A stretch of DNA of 10,187 bases from Gammaproteobacteria bacterium (GCA_027484495.1 JAIXSW010000172.1:1-10187), one strand, 5' to 3'. Shown: positions 1-7,759, counted from the first letter of the stretch. Notes: generated by a model from the sequence alone, not told the origin. Numbers and translations are program-made.

Positions 1-1048
1 AGACCTGCGGCGTTTTCGAATCTGTCACCGTGATCGCGGCAGCTTTCTCTGCGGCATCCTGATAAAACACCACCGATTTGACGGCGCCCTGGCTTAACGT
101 CATCAGGCCATTACGCATCACCAATGCACCTTTATCATCGGTCAGACTGACGCGATAATCGCCGGCAACCACTTCGGTGTAAGCACTTAACGTGTCGATG
201 GGCAGTTTGGCAATGGCTGGCGTTGCAGTCAGATCGCCAAGGAACACACTACCGGTGCCCGTGCTATTCATCGAGTTATAGATGCGGAATTGGGCGTTGC
301 TGGTAATATCTTCCAGCGTCGTCACTGAAGTTGTATTGCCAATCAGGTCCAGTGCCAGTTTATTCCCTGCCGATGGACCTGTTGCACTGCGTAGTACCAA
401 CAGATATTCGGTTTCATAACTCAGCGTCACTGCATCTGATTTAAACAGCACCGTTTTGTCGCCGCCTTTGGTGATATAAAAAATGTAGCTGCCGGTGTCA
501 TAGGTCTGGAACTGGGTCAGGCCTTTGTAGCTGGCGCTGTTGACCAGCTTGGCGTCGGAAAACGCCTGATCGTCTTCAGAAATATATAAATCGTAGCTGT
601 TGCTGTTATTGACCAGATCCAGCATGGCAACTTTGAATTGGTCATCTAATTCGTCGTCGCGGCTGAATTTAAAAGTCAGTAATTCCGGGCTGTTGAAATC
701 ACCCAGCATGGCTAAAAAAGTTTTTTCGCCGTCCGTGAGGGTCACTTTGTCAGTGCGCACTGTAGCCGTTTCGCCACTGGCCGGTGTCCAGTTTAATTCC
801 AGATCATAACTGCCACCTTCCATCGTCACCAGACTGGTGGCATCGGCAAATGTGGCAGAACCGACGGCGATTTCATCGTCATCCGACTCAATCAATTGCA
901 AAGTGGTGTTGGCGCTGTTAGCAGAGCCGTTGTAAAACTGGATGTAAGAATCAGGGTAGGTATCAGAACCACTGCTATCTGAACTGCCGCCACATGCGGT
1001 CAAAGTGAGGCTGCTGATGGCCAGCGCCAGAATACGTAATGTCGACAT
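1..1048 (-). CDS. Lipoprotein with three tandem DUF4397-like modules (3' end outside window)
   Basis: Reading leftward from ATG at 1048-1046, the frame stays open for 349 codons to the window edge, so the C-terminus is missing. The N-terminus is a lipoprotein signal peptide: a short hydrophobic stretch ending in lipobox L-T-A-C with Cys19, then a Gly/Ser/Asp linker. There is no Asp at +2, so outer-membrane sorting is likely. The body contains three similar modules at about residues 36-125, 137-230 and 250-340. Each starts with a hydrophobic strand ending in Asn (IQFYNG, AMLDLVNN, FRIYNS). Each later has a G-[SD]-Y strand (GSYDLEL, GSYIFYI, GDYRVSL), then a [VM]TL strand and a final hydrophobic strand. 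This resembles DUF4397 surface proteins; no enzymatic residues are apparent and the function is unknown. A weak Shine-Dalgarno (AGAGAG, 1054-1059) lies 5 bases before the ATG. It is 127 bases downstream of the exporter gene on the same strand, with no clear terminator between, so readthrough is possible. Confidence 0.85.
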   Translation of the reverse strand, partial: MSTLRILALAISSLTLTACGGSSDSSGSDTYPDSYIQFYNGSANSANTTLQLIESDDDEIAVGSATFADATSLVTMEGGSYDLELNWTPASGETATVRTDKVTLTDGEKTFLAMLGDFNSPELLTFKFSRDDELDDQFKVAMLDLVNNSNSYDLYISEDDQAFSDAKLVNSASYKGLTQFQTYDTGSYIFYITKGGDKTVLFKSDAVTLSYETEYLLVLRSATGPSAGNKLALDLIGNTTSVTTLEDITSNAQFRIYNSMNSTGTGSVFLGDLTATPAIAKLPIDTLSAYTEVVAGDYRVSLTDDKGALVMRNGLMTLSQGAVKSVVFYQDAAEKAAAITVTDSKTPQV

Positions 1049-1175
1049 AACTGCTCTCTATTGACAGGAAAACCTGAGTTTAAACGCGCCAATAGGAGCA
1101 GATTTCACGACTTAAGTTTCTGATTTTACCGAGCTTTACTGCGCTTAATTTAAGTTAACCTAAAGCGTCGGTAGC

Positions 1176-2990
1176 TTAATCTAATGTGACACCTTCTTCA
1201 TGTTGCTGCAGCGCCCATAACGCGGCGTATCGACCTTGTTGCGCCAGCAGTTCTGCGTGGCTGCCGCTTTCCACCAGCTGACCATGTTCCAGCACCAGGA
1301 TGCGGTCGCAATCCACCACCGTTGATAAGCGGTGCGCAATGACCAGCGCAGTATGTTCGCGTGATGCCGCGCGGATCGCCGCCATCACGGCCTGTTCACT
1401 GTGACTATCAAGGGCTGAGGTGGCTTCATCAAAAATCAGTAAAGGACTGCGTTTGAGCAAGGCCCGCGCGATAGCGATCCGTTGTTTTTCCCCGCCTGAG
1501 ACTTTCAGGCCGCGTTCGCCGACCAGCGTGGCATCGCCTTGTGGCAGCTGATTAATAAAATCGCGCAGATGAGCGGCGTCAATCACCGCATCGATGTCGG
1601 CGTCCGTTGCATCGGGGCGGCCATAGGCGATATTGGCGCGGATGCTTTGGTTAAATAACACGGTATCTTGCGGCACTATGGCGATGTTGCGGCGCAGGCT
1701 GTCGAGCGTGACGCTGCGGATATCCGCGCCATCCAACAGGATTTGCCCGCTTTGCAGATCGTAAAAACGGTATAACAGCCGCGCCAGGGTACTTTTACCG
1801 GCACCGGAACTGCCGACAATAGCGACACGTTGCCCGGGTTCAATCGTGAAACTCAGACCGTTCAGGATTGGCCGCTCCGGCTGATAAGCAAAAGCAACAT
1901 CACAGAATTCGACCCGGGCCTGTTGCAGTTGCAAAGGAGTTGCGCCAGGTTCATCGGCAATGACGGGGGCCCGTTTCAGCAGCCCCAGCATGTTTTCAAG
2001 ATCTGTTAAGGCGCGGCGAATTTCCCGGTAGACAAATCCGAGAAAGTTCAGCGGCATAAACAGCTGTAGCATATAGGCATTGACCATCGCCAGATCACCC
2101 AGGGTCAGCTGTTTGCCGGCAACCCCCTGAGCGGCCAGCAACATCATCAGCGTCATCGCCAGCGCAATGATCAGCGCCTGGCCTGAGTTCAAGAAAAACA
2201 ACGACATGCGGTTTTGTAACCGGGCTTTTTCCCAACCCGCCAATGACTCGTCATAACGGCTGGCTTCATACTGTTCGTTATTAAAGTACTTCACCGTTTC
2301 GTAGTTCAGCAGGCTATCCACAGCCTGGGTATTGGTGCTGGAATCGGCCTGATTGGCGGCACGGATAAACTGACTCCGCCATTCAGTCACCCGCACGGTA
2401 AACAGGATATAAATGGCCACCGCAATGGCCGTGATCACGGCATACCAAACGGAGAACAAATTCCAGAAAATCAGCGCGACCAGCACGATTTCAAGCACTG
2501 TCGGCACAATGTTAAACATTAAAAAGCGCATCAAAAATGACAGGCCATTGGTGCCGCGTTCAATATCGCGGCTGATGCCGCCAGTCTGGCGGTCCAGATG
2601 AAAGCCCAGTTCCAGCCGGTGTAAATGGATAAAGACTTTGAGGCCTAATGCCCGCATTGCATGTTCAGTGACCCGACCAAACAATGCATCGCGCACTTCA
2701 CCAAAAAGCACCGAGCCAAAGCGCAACAAGCCGTAACCGAGGATCAACCACAGCGGCAACAACGCCAGCGCATTCAGGCTGGGATCCAGTGCATCGATAA
2801 TCAGTTTGAGGCCATAAGGCAGCGCCAGCGTCGCCGCCTTGGCGGCGATCAGCGCCAGAATGGCCCCGATGACATGCCAGGGAAAAGCGGCAAAATATGG
2901 GCGCATGTAGCGGATCGTTTCGCTGAGGCTGGCCGCTTCTTGCCGGCGGCTGGGTTCCGGTTGTTTGGCTGTAGAGCGCATACCGCGCAT
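1176..2990 (-). CDS. Atm1-type ABC exporter (fused permease and ATPase half-transporter)
   Basis: This 604-residue inner-membrane half-transporter should work as a homodimer. Hydrophobic segments at about 37-65, 74-98, 155-200 (two helices), 268-291 and 299-322 give the six-helix exporter core. The nucleotide-binding domain has Walker A GSSGAGKST (393-401, Lys399), a Q-loop VPQD, signature SGGE (498-501), Walker B ending in Asp521-Glu522, and switch His553. All are intact, so ATP hydrolysis is expected. Residues 219-239, with TNTQAVDSLLNYE followed by VKYFNNE, and the TGGISRDIERGT segment near 136-147 are hallmarks of the Atm1/ABCB7/HMT1 branch, not of MsbA lipid flippases. Bacterial Atm1 proteins export glutathione-linked sulfur or metal-thiol conjugates; the substrate here is inferred from family. 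The start at 2990 is favoured over a second ATG at 2981 because AAGGA (2997-3001) is 6 bases away. It appears to be transcribed on its own: a terminator isolates it from ppnP upstream. Confidence 0.92.
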   Translation of the reverse strand: MRGMRSTAKQPEPSRRQEAASLSETIRYMRPYFAAFPWHVIGAILALIAAKAATLALPYGLKLIIDALDPSLNALALLPLWLILGYGLLRFGSVLFGEVRDALFGRVTEHAMRALGLKVFIHLHRLELGFHLDRQTGGISRDIERGTNGLSFLMRFLMFNIVPTVLEIVLVALIFWNLFSVWYAVITAIAVAIYILFTVRVTEWRSQFIRAANQADSSTNTQAVDSLLNYETVKYFNNEQYEASRYDESLAGWEKARLQNRMSLFFLNSGQALIIALAMTLMMLLAAQGVAGKQLTLGDLAMVNAYMLQLFMPLNFLGFVYREIRRALTDLENMLGLLKRAPVIADEPGATPLQLQQARVEFCDVAFAYQPERPILNGLSFTIEPGQRVAIVGSSGAGKSTLARLLYRFYDLQSGQILLDGADIRSVTLDSLRRNIAIVPQDTVLFNQSIRANIAYGRPDATDADIDAVIDAAHLRDFINQLPQGDATLVGERGLKVSGGEKQRIAIARALLKRSPLLIFDEATSALDSHSEQAVMAAIRAASREHTALVIAHRLSTVVDCDRILVLEHGQLVESGSHAELLAQQGRYAALWALQQHEEGVTLD

Positions 2991-3076
2991 GCGAAGTCCT
3001 TAAGACGGGAAAAGTCAGGGCCGTATTGTGCACGCAACAGCAGCAAAGCAGAAGGGTTAGGGATACCGGAGCGCTG

Positions 3077-3107
3077 AAAAACAACATCCCGGTAAAACCG
3101 GGATGTT
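3077..3107 (-). terminator. Rho-independent terminator of ppnP
   Basis: A perfect 11-bp inverted repeat (AACATCCCGGT / ACCGGGATGTT, 3083-3107) with a 3-base loop is followed, reading the minus strand, by one G and five Ts (3081-3077). It begins 20 bases past the ppnP stop codon. It separates ppnP from the downstream exporter gene, which then needs its own promoter within 2991-3076; I see only weak promoter-like hexamers there. Confidence 0.9.
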
Positions 3108-3127
3108 CAACACTGGCAGCAGGGGGA

Positions 3128-3412
3128 TTAGTCCGCGTAAGTGCAGAGATAGGCAGTGTCCGTCGCAACCTGCAGCTGGAATTTCTGTCCGGCCGCGACT
3201 GCGAATGATTGACCACGGCTAAAGGTTTGCCACTGGCTTTCACCCGGCAGCAGCACCGTCAGCGCGCCGCTGACAATGGTCAGCACTTCATGCTGACTGG
3301 TGCCAAATTCATAGTCGCCGGGCGCCATCACGCCAACAGTGGCGGGTAATTCCTCACCGGCAAAAGCGATTGATGTCACTTTGCCATCAAAATATTGATT
3401 TACTTTAAACAT
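3128..3412 (-). CDS. ppnP: Pyrimidine/purine nucleoside phosphorylase PpnP (YaiE family)
   Basis: The 94-residue product has the length of Escherichia coli PpnP (YaiE, formerly DUF1255) and its typical start MFKVNQYFDGKVTSIAF. The family is a small one-domain cupin-like beta-barrel. Here the barrel is visible as alternating short strands and turns (GVMAPGDYEFGT, HEVLTIVSGALTVLLPG, FAVAAGQKFQL). PpnP phosphorolyses a broad range of purine and pyrimidine nucleosides to free base plus ribose 1-phosphate, in the cytosol, as part of nucleoside salvage. AGAGGA lies just upstream of the ATG with 4-5 bases spacing. The gene is monocistronic: it is divergent from the diguanylate cyclase gene and closed by a strong terminator 20 bases downstream. 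Nothing looks degraded. The family assignment is firm; the biochemical breadth is taken from the E. coli enzyme. Confidence 0.95.
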   Translation of the reverse strand: MFKVNQYFDGKVTSIAFAGEELPATVGVMAPGDYEFGTSQHEVLTIVSGALTVLLPGESQWQTFSRGQSFAVAAGQKFQLQVATDTAYLCTYAD

Positions 3413-3477
3413 GAAGTCCTCTGAATTTTATTGCAACTGCAGGCAGTAAACCTGAAAAGGGCGCTGCTGAAAAGAGA

Positions 3478-3483
3478 AATATA
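3478..3483 (-). promoter_or_regulatory. Possible -10 element for ppnP
   Basis: On the minus strand TATATT (3483-3478) sits about 65 bases before the ppnP start and matches the sigma70 -10 consensus at 5 of 6 positions. The -35 region at normal spacing (AACATT/ACATTT) is poor, so this is only the best candidate in the divergent 243-base gap 3413-3655. Confidence 0.3.
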
Positions 3484-3577
3484 GATGTTTGGATGGCTGA
3501 AATGTTTTGGGGTTGCTTTCAGCGCGACAGATGCCTGATCAGCGCCGTTGTACTGACGCTCAACGGAAATACAGCTG

Positions 3578-3586
3578 TGCTACTAT
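3578..3586 (+). promoter_or_regulatory. Possible extended -10 promoter for the diguanylate cyclase gene
   Basis: TGC-TACTAT combines an upstream TG dinucleotide with a -10 hexamer matching consensus at 4 of 6 positions. It is placed to give a leader of roughly 60 bases before the start at 3656. No good -35 lies at 16-18 bases, which is acceptable for extended -10 promoters. Assignment is tentative. Confidence 0.35.
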
Positions 3587-3655
3587 CAGCAGCAACAAGC
3601 GCCGGCTGTTGACACAGACTGGCGGATCTCCCCATTCAGGCTGAACGGAATCCAA

Positions 3656-4990
3656 TTGGATATGCAAGACCCACTGCCAATCGACTTACCTGTAGCACCT
3701 TCGTACCAGGCGCTCGGCAGTTATATTGATTTATTACTGGATTTGATTTGTGTGGTCGATGCGAGCGGGCGTTTTGTTTATGTCAGTGCCAGCGTCAGCC
3801 GGATCCTCGGCTACAGCAACGCAGAGCTGCTGGGGCAGCCGATGCTGGATTATGTCTGGCCGGCCGACCGCGAACGCACGCTGGCGCAGGCGGCAAAAGT
3901 GATGTCCGGCGAAGCCGGCATGCATTTCGAAAACCGCTATCGTCACAAAGATGGTCATGCTGTTCATTTGTCCTGGTCCGCCCGCTGGTCGGATGCTGAA
4001 CAAGTTCGGGTGGCAGTGGCGCGGGATATCAGCGACATCCGCCAGGCCCAGGCCCGTCAACGCGCTGTGTATGCGATTGCCGAAGCGGCACAGCTCAGTG
4101 CAGATCTGTCGGATCTCTATCAGCACGTTGTGGTCATCGTCGCAGCACTGTTACCGGTGCGGCATTTTTTTATCGCATTGCCCGAACCGGATGGCAGTCG
4201 CTGGCAACTTTGTTATCAACAACATTGGCCGCAGGACAGGCAGCAAAGCACGGCGGAGTTGGCGGATCTCGATCGGTTGTGTCAGCGGGTGGCACAAAAA
4301 AACTCATCAGATCAGCTCGCTGAAGGTATTGGCAATGGCTGGTTTGGTTTGCCACTCAAAGACGGCAACGATTTACTCGGCGTATTGTTGTTACATCCGG
4401 GGCAAGGCGTGCATTACAGTGCGGCCGATCTGGAATTACTCAGTTATGTCACAGTACAAATTGCCGCTGCGATTTCACGTAAGACCATGCTGCTGCGCCT
4501 GCAGCAGCTGGCACTTTATGACAGCCTGACCGGGCTTGCCAACCGGACTTTGTTGCTCGACCGGTTGCAGGCGGCGTTACAACGGGCCAGCCGTGACGAG
4601 CAGCCACTGGCATTGCTTTATCTGGATCTGGACCGTTTTAAACAGGTCAATGACAACTTTGGCCATTCGGTCGGCGATTTGTTGTTACAACAAACTGCAG
4701 AGCGCATTGTGCACGCGGTCCGGCAAACGGATACGGTCGCTCGTTTTGGCGGCGACGAATTTGTGATCTTGCTGGAGCACCTGCAGCAAGATACGGCAGC
4801 GAAAGTCGCAGAAAAAATCCGTTTGGCGCTGACGCCACCATTTTTGCTGGCCGGTCAGCAATTACAGATTGCCCCCAGCATTGGTGTCGCTCTGTTTCCC
4901 GATCACGGCTCTGACAGCCGGCAATTATTGTTGCATGCCGATGGCGCTATGTATCGCGCAAAACGTCATGGTGGTGATCGCGTCGAATGA
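3656..4990 (+). CDS. Soluble diguanylate cyclase with PAS, GAF-like and GGDEF domains
   Basis: The 444-residue protein has no signal peptide or membrane helix, so it should sense a cytoplasmic cue. Residues about 25-130 form a PAS domain (DLICVVDASGRFVYVS at the start, RYRHKDGHAVHLSW, ending in VAVARDISDIR). Residues about 140-280 resemble a GAF domain (GWFGLPLKDGNDLLGVLLLHPG, then DLELLSYVTVQIAAAI). Residues 287-444 form the GGDEF domain, with the YDSLTGLANR opening, metal-binding YLDLDRFKQVND and catalytic GGDEF at 365-369. It should make c-di-GMP from two GTP. RQTD at 356-359, five residues before GGDEF, is an RxxD inhibitory site, so product feedback is predicted. No EAL or HD-GYP domain is present. 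The first start is TTG at 3656, with GGA 6 bases upstream; ATG at 3662 (Met3) is an in-frame alternative with poorer spacing. The gene ends before a bidirectional terminator. Confidence 0.93.
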   Translation: MDMQDPLPIDLPVAPSYQALGSYIDLLLDLICVVDASGRFVYVSASVSRILGYSNAELLGQPMLDYVWPADRERTLAQAAKVMSGEAGMHFENRYRHKDGHAVHLSWSARWSDAEQVRVAVARDISDIRQAQARQRAVYAIAEAAQLSADLSDLYQHVVVIVAALLPVRHFFIALPEPDGSRWQLCYQQHWPQDRQQSTAELADLDRLCQRVAQKNSSDQLAEGIGNGWFGLPLKDGNDLLGVLLLHPGQGVHYSAADLELLSYVTVQIAAAISRKTMLLRLQQLALYDSLTGLANRTLLLDRLQAALQRASRDEQPLALLYLDLDRFKQVNDNFGHSVGDLLLQQTAERIVHAVRQTDTVARFGGDEFVILLEHLQQDTAAKVAEKIRLALTPPFLLAGQQLQIAPSIGVALFPDHGSDSRQLLLHADGAMYRAKRHGGDRVE

Positions 4991-5036
4991 TCGTGTCAAG
5001 TGAGCGGAACGCAAGCAACGTGATTGATATTTCGAT

Positions 5037-5067
5037 AAAAAAACGCCGGCAACTGCCGGCGTTTTTT
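5037..5067. terminator. Bidirectional terminator between the cyclase and decarboxylase genes
   Basis: The GC-rich stem ACGCCGGC / GCCGGCGT with loop AACT is flanked by a run of seven As on the left and six Ts on the right. It therefore reads as an intrinsic terminator on both strands. It lies 46 bases after the cyclase stop and 17 bases beyond the end of the decarboxylase gene, serving both convergent genes. Confidence 0.93.
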
Positions 5068-5084
5068 CCAATGAAGTCTGACGT

Positions 5085-7349
5085 TTAGACTTTCACACAG
5101 TCGACGTAATACACCAGTTTGCCATCTTGTTGCATCGTGCTGAGACCGTGAATGTAAGTCTCAAAGCCCGGGAACTTGTGGTTAAACTCGCGCGCGAACT
5201 TCAGGTAGCTGACGATAGTATCGTTAAAGACTTCGCCTGGTACCAGCAGCGGGATGCCTGGTGGGTATGGCGTTAACATCACCGCGGTGATACGGCCAGT
5301 CAGTTCATCCAGCGGCACCCGTTCAATCCGTTTGTGCGCCATGCGGGCAAAGGCATCGGCTGGTTTCATCGCCGGTACCATCTCAGACAAATACATCTCA
5401 GTGGTCAGTTTGGCGATGTTATTGGCTTTGTAAATCTCGTGGATCTGGTCACACAGGTCTTTTAAGCCGATGCGCTCATACTGCGGGTACTTGGCAATAA
5501 ATTCCGGCAATACGCGCCACAGTGGCGCATTTTTGTCGTAATCGTCTTTAAATTGCTGCAGTGCGGTCACCATGGTATTCCAGCGGCCTTTGGTGATGCC
5601 GATGGTAAACATGATAAAGAACGAGTACAGGCCGGTCTTTTCAATGACGACGCCGTGTTCAGCCAGGTACTTGGCCACAATCGCAGCCGGAATACCACTG
5701 TCGGAGAAGTTACCGTCAACGTTTAAACCTGGTGTCAGAATAGTGGCTTTAATCGGGTCGAGCAGGTTAAAGCCTTCGGCGATATCACCAAAGCCATGCC
5801 AGTTTTCGTCGGCATGCAGCATCCAGGAGGCGCGTTCATCGAGGCCTTCGTCGGTTAAATCGTCCGGGCCCCAGACGCGGAACCACCAGTCGTCACCGTA
5901 TTCCTGGTCGACTTTGCGCATCGCACGACGGAATTCCAGCGCTTCGTCTAACGACTCTTCCACCAGCGCCGTGCCGCCTGGCGCTTCCATCATGGCAGCA
6001 GCCACGTCACAGGAGGCAATAATGGCGTATTGCGGGCTGGTCGACGTGTGCATCAGATATGCTTCGTTAAACAGATGGGTATCGAGCTTATTCTGATTGG
6101 CGTCCTGTACCAGAATTTGCGAGGCTTGTGAAATACCGGCCAGCAATTTGTGGGTGGACTGCGTAGCGAATACCATCGACGTATCACAACGTGGACGGCC
6201 TTCACCGATCGCATGGTAATCACCATAGAAGTCGTGGAATGCCGCGTGCGGTAACCAGGCTTCGTCAAAGTGCAGCGTTTCAATCTCACCGTCGAGCAGG
6301 GTTTTAATTTCTTCAACGTTATACAAAATACCGTCATAGGTACTTTGCGTAATGGTCAGCACCCGCGGTTTGACGTCTGGATCTTTGGCCAGAATTTCGC
6401 GGATAAAGGGGTTTGCTTCCATCTTGCGGCGAATGGTCGCAGGTTCAAATTCGCTGCGCGGAATCGGGCCGATAATGCCGTAGTGGTTGCGCGTTGGCAT
6501 CAGGAACACCGGGACTGCGCCGGTCATCATAATGGCGTGCAGAATTGATTTGTGGCAGTTGCGGTCAACGACGACGATATCACCCGGCGCGACTGTGCTG
6601 TTCCAGACGATTTTGTTGGACGTTGAAGTCCCGTTGGTGACGAAAAACAAATGGTCGCAGTTAAAAATCCGCGCGGCGTTGCGCTCGGATGCGGCCACCG
6701 GCCCGGTGTGGTCCAACAGTTGGCCAAGCTCATCCACCGCATTACAGACGTCCGCCCGCAGCATGTTTTCACCAAAGAACTGGTGGAACATCCGGCCGAC
6801 CGGTGATTTTAAGAATGCCACGCCGCCGGAGTGACCCGGGCAGTGCCAGGAGTAAGAACCGTCTTGGGCATAATGAGTCAGGGCGCGGAAAAATGGTGGT
6901 GCCAGACCATCCAGATAACTCTTTGCTTCACGGATAATATGGCGCGCCACGAATTCCGGCGTGTCTTCATGCATGTGAATAAAACCATGCAGCTCGCGCA
7001 GAATGTCGTTTGGAATATGGCGGGCGGTGCGGGTTTCGCCGTACAGGTAAATCGGAATATCCGGGTTGCGGTGGCGGATCTGTTCGACAAAGCTACGCAG
7101 CTGTGCCAGCACGGATTGGGCTTCTTCGGCACTGCCGCCGCCAAATTCTTCATCGTCGATCGACAGAATGAAACCGGCAGCGCGGCTTTGCTGCTGGGCG
7201 AATGAGGTTAAATCGCCATAGCTGGTATAACCAACCACATCCATGCCGGCCGCTTCGATGGCACTGGCCAGTTCGCGAATACCAGATCCGCTGGTATTTT
7301 CAGAGCGGAAATCTTCATCGATGATCACAATAGGAAAATAAAAACGCAT
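5085..7349 (-). CDS. PLP-dependent Orn/Lys/Arg decarboxylase, LdcA-like
   Basis: The 754-residue product is a fold-type I PLP decarboxylase of the large Orn/Lys/Arg family. It has an N-terminal response-regulator-like wing domain (about 1-130), the PLP core, and a C-terminal domain ending in VDCVKV. Key residues are visible: SYSWHCPGHSGG near 165-176, VDRNCHKSILH, HFDEAW with Asp362 for the pyridine nitrogen, and the Schiff-base lysine Lys401 in STHKLLAG. Length and motifs (FHQFFGEN, LLDHTGPVA, NGTSTSNKIVW, VEKTGLYSF) resemble Pseudomonas LdcA (about 751 residues), a lysine decarboxylase, more than E. coli CadA/LdcC. Arginine decarboxylase AdiA has similar length, so substrate is not settled; lysine to cadaverine is my best guess. 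The start at 7349 is chosen because AGAGGAA lies 6 bases upstream and family N-termini align there. The frame stays open to a GTG at 7493, but that start lacks a ribosome site. No antiporter gene is adjacent. Confidence 0.92.
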   Translation of the reverse strand: MRFYFPIVIIDEDFRSENTSGSGIRELASAIEAAGMDVVGYTSYGDLTSFAQQQSRAAGFILSIDDEEFGGGSAEEAQSVLAQLRSFVEQIRHRNPDIPIYLYGETRTARHIPNDILRELHGFIHMHEDTPEFVARHIIREAKSYLDGLAPPFFRALTHYAQDGSYSWHCPGHSGGVAFLKSPVGRMFHQFFGENMLRADVCNAVDELGQLLDHTGPVAASERNAARIFNCDHLFFVTNGTSTSNKIVWNSTVAPGDIVVVDRNCHKSILHAIMMTGAVPVFLMPTRNHYGIIGPIPRSEFEPATIRRKMEANPFIREILAKDPDVKPRVLTITQSTYDGILYNVEEIKTLLDGEIETLHFDEAWLPHAAFHDFYGDYHAIGEGRPRCDTSMVFATQSTHKLLAGISQASQILVQDANQNKLDTHLFNEAYLMHTSTSPQYAIIASCDVAAAMMEAPGGTALVEESLDEALEFRRAMRKVDQEYGDDWWFRVWGPDDLTDEGLDERASWMLHADENWHGFGDIAEGFNLLDPIKATILTPGLNVDGNFSDSGIPAAIVAKYLAEHGVVIEKTGLYSFFIMFTIGITKGRWNTMVTALQQFKDDYDKNAPLWRVLPEFIAKYPQYERIGLKDLCDQIHEIYKANNIAKLTTEMYLSEMVPAMKPADAFARMAHKRIERVPLDELTGRITAVMLTPYPPGIPLLVPGEVFNDTIVSYLKFAREFNHKFPGFETYIHGLSTMQQDGKLVYYVDCVKV

Positions 7350-7355
7350 GGGCGG

Positions 7356-7362
7356 TTCCTCT
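7356..7362 (-). promoter_or_regulatory. Ribosome binding site fixing the decarboxylase start
   Basis: The minus strand reads AGAGGAA six bases before the ATG at 7349. This strong site selects the internal ATG over the in-frame GTG 48 codons upstream, giving a 754-residue protein whose first residues match the family N-terminus. Confidence 0.85.
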
Positions 7363-7612
7363 ACAGGGACTCCAACAATAGGAGCGGCACCTGACTGCAC
7401 AGATATGCAGTTTTGGCTGGCAAAATGGGTTTGAAATTTGCTTCGGTCGATCCGACTTGGACCCGACATCAGGCCGGGTTGAAAAACCTGCACAAGATAC
7501 CTGAAATCTGGTTTTTTTCCAGTGAAAATCTGATGAATGCGGCAAAATCGCCAAATTGGTTGGCCTGAAGTGAGCAGCAGGCCGGCACCGTGTTTGGCCG
7601 CAGTTTGGTCTG

Positions 7613-7641
7613 TTTATAGATATGCGTATTTAATGCTTCAA
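7613..7641 (-). promoter_or_regulatory. Probable sigma70-type promoter for the decarboxylase gene
   Basis: Reading the minus strand, TTGAAG (7641-7636) and TATAAA (7618-7613) are separated by exactly 17 bases. They match consensus at 4 of 6 and 5 of 6 positions. Transcription would start near 7606, leaving about 257 bases before the ATG. A nearer -10-like TATCTT around 7494-7499 has no good -35. Confidence 0.5.
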
Positions 7642-7759
7642 CATGCAGTTGCTTTTATCGGGAAATGTTCTGTGCTGATCTGGCGGCGCGGGCGCTGATT
7701 TGACACTTTTTTCACATCTGTGCTGCCACAGTCTGCAGGAGTGAAAAAGGAGCTGAATC

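Larger units (their letters stand above)
7350..7759. other. 410-base divergent intergenic region with a long structured leader
   Basis: This gap separates the decarboxylase (leftward) and DJ-1 (rightward) genes. I find no convincing gene in it: the short frames lack ribosome sites and family resemblance. On the minus strand it carries a probable promoter at 7613-7641 and about 257 nt of predicted leader. The leader includes inverted repeats GGCCTG/CAGGCC (7562-7567 with 7578-7583), GCCAA/TTGGC (7550-7554 with 7560-7564), CTGG/CCAG around seven Ts (7508-7522), and ACTGCA/TGCAGT (7394-7399 with 7406-7411). The first two share bases and cannot form together. On the plus strand a perfect TTGACA (7700-7705) lacks a partner -10. 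Confidence 0.6.

Noticed and set aside
1144..1154. CTTAA-T-TTAAG palindrome downstream of the exporter gene
   Set aside because: Too short and AT-rich to claim as terminator or operator; no T-run follows on the transcribed strand.
2698..3243. 181-codon minus-strand frame spanning the start of the exporter gene, the terminator and part of ppnP
   Set aside because: It is an out-of-frame shadow crossing a perfect terminator hairpin and two genes with their own ribosome sites.
3609..3614. Perfect TTGACA as a -35 for the cyclase gene
   Set aside because: The sequence 16-18 bases downstream (around CCATTC) has no acceptable -10.
3951..4529. 192-codon plus-strand frame inside the diguanylate cyclase gene
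   Set aside because: The main frame encodes recognisable PAS, GAF-like and GGDEF domains throughout; this frame is a +1 shadow with no motif.
7350..7493. In-frame 48-codon upstream extension of the decarboxylase to a GTG at 7493
   Set aside because: No ribosome site precedes the GTG, the added residues do not resemble the family N-terminus, and a strong AGAGGAA site sits just before the ATG at 7349.
7700..7705. Perfect TTGACA as a -35 for the DJ-1 operon
   Set aside because: No -10-like hexamer at 16-18 bases; the region reads CTGCCA. The operon promoter remains unidentified.
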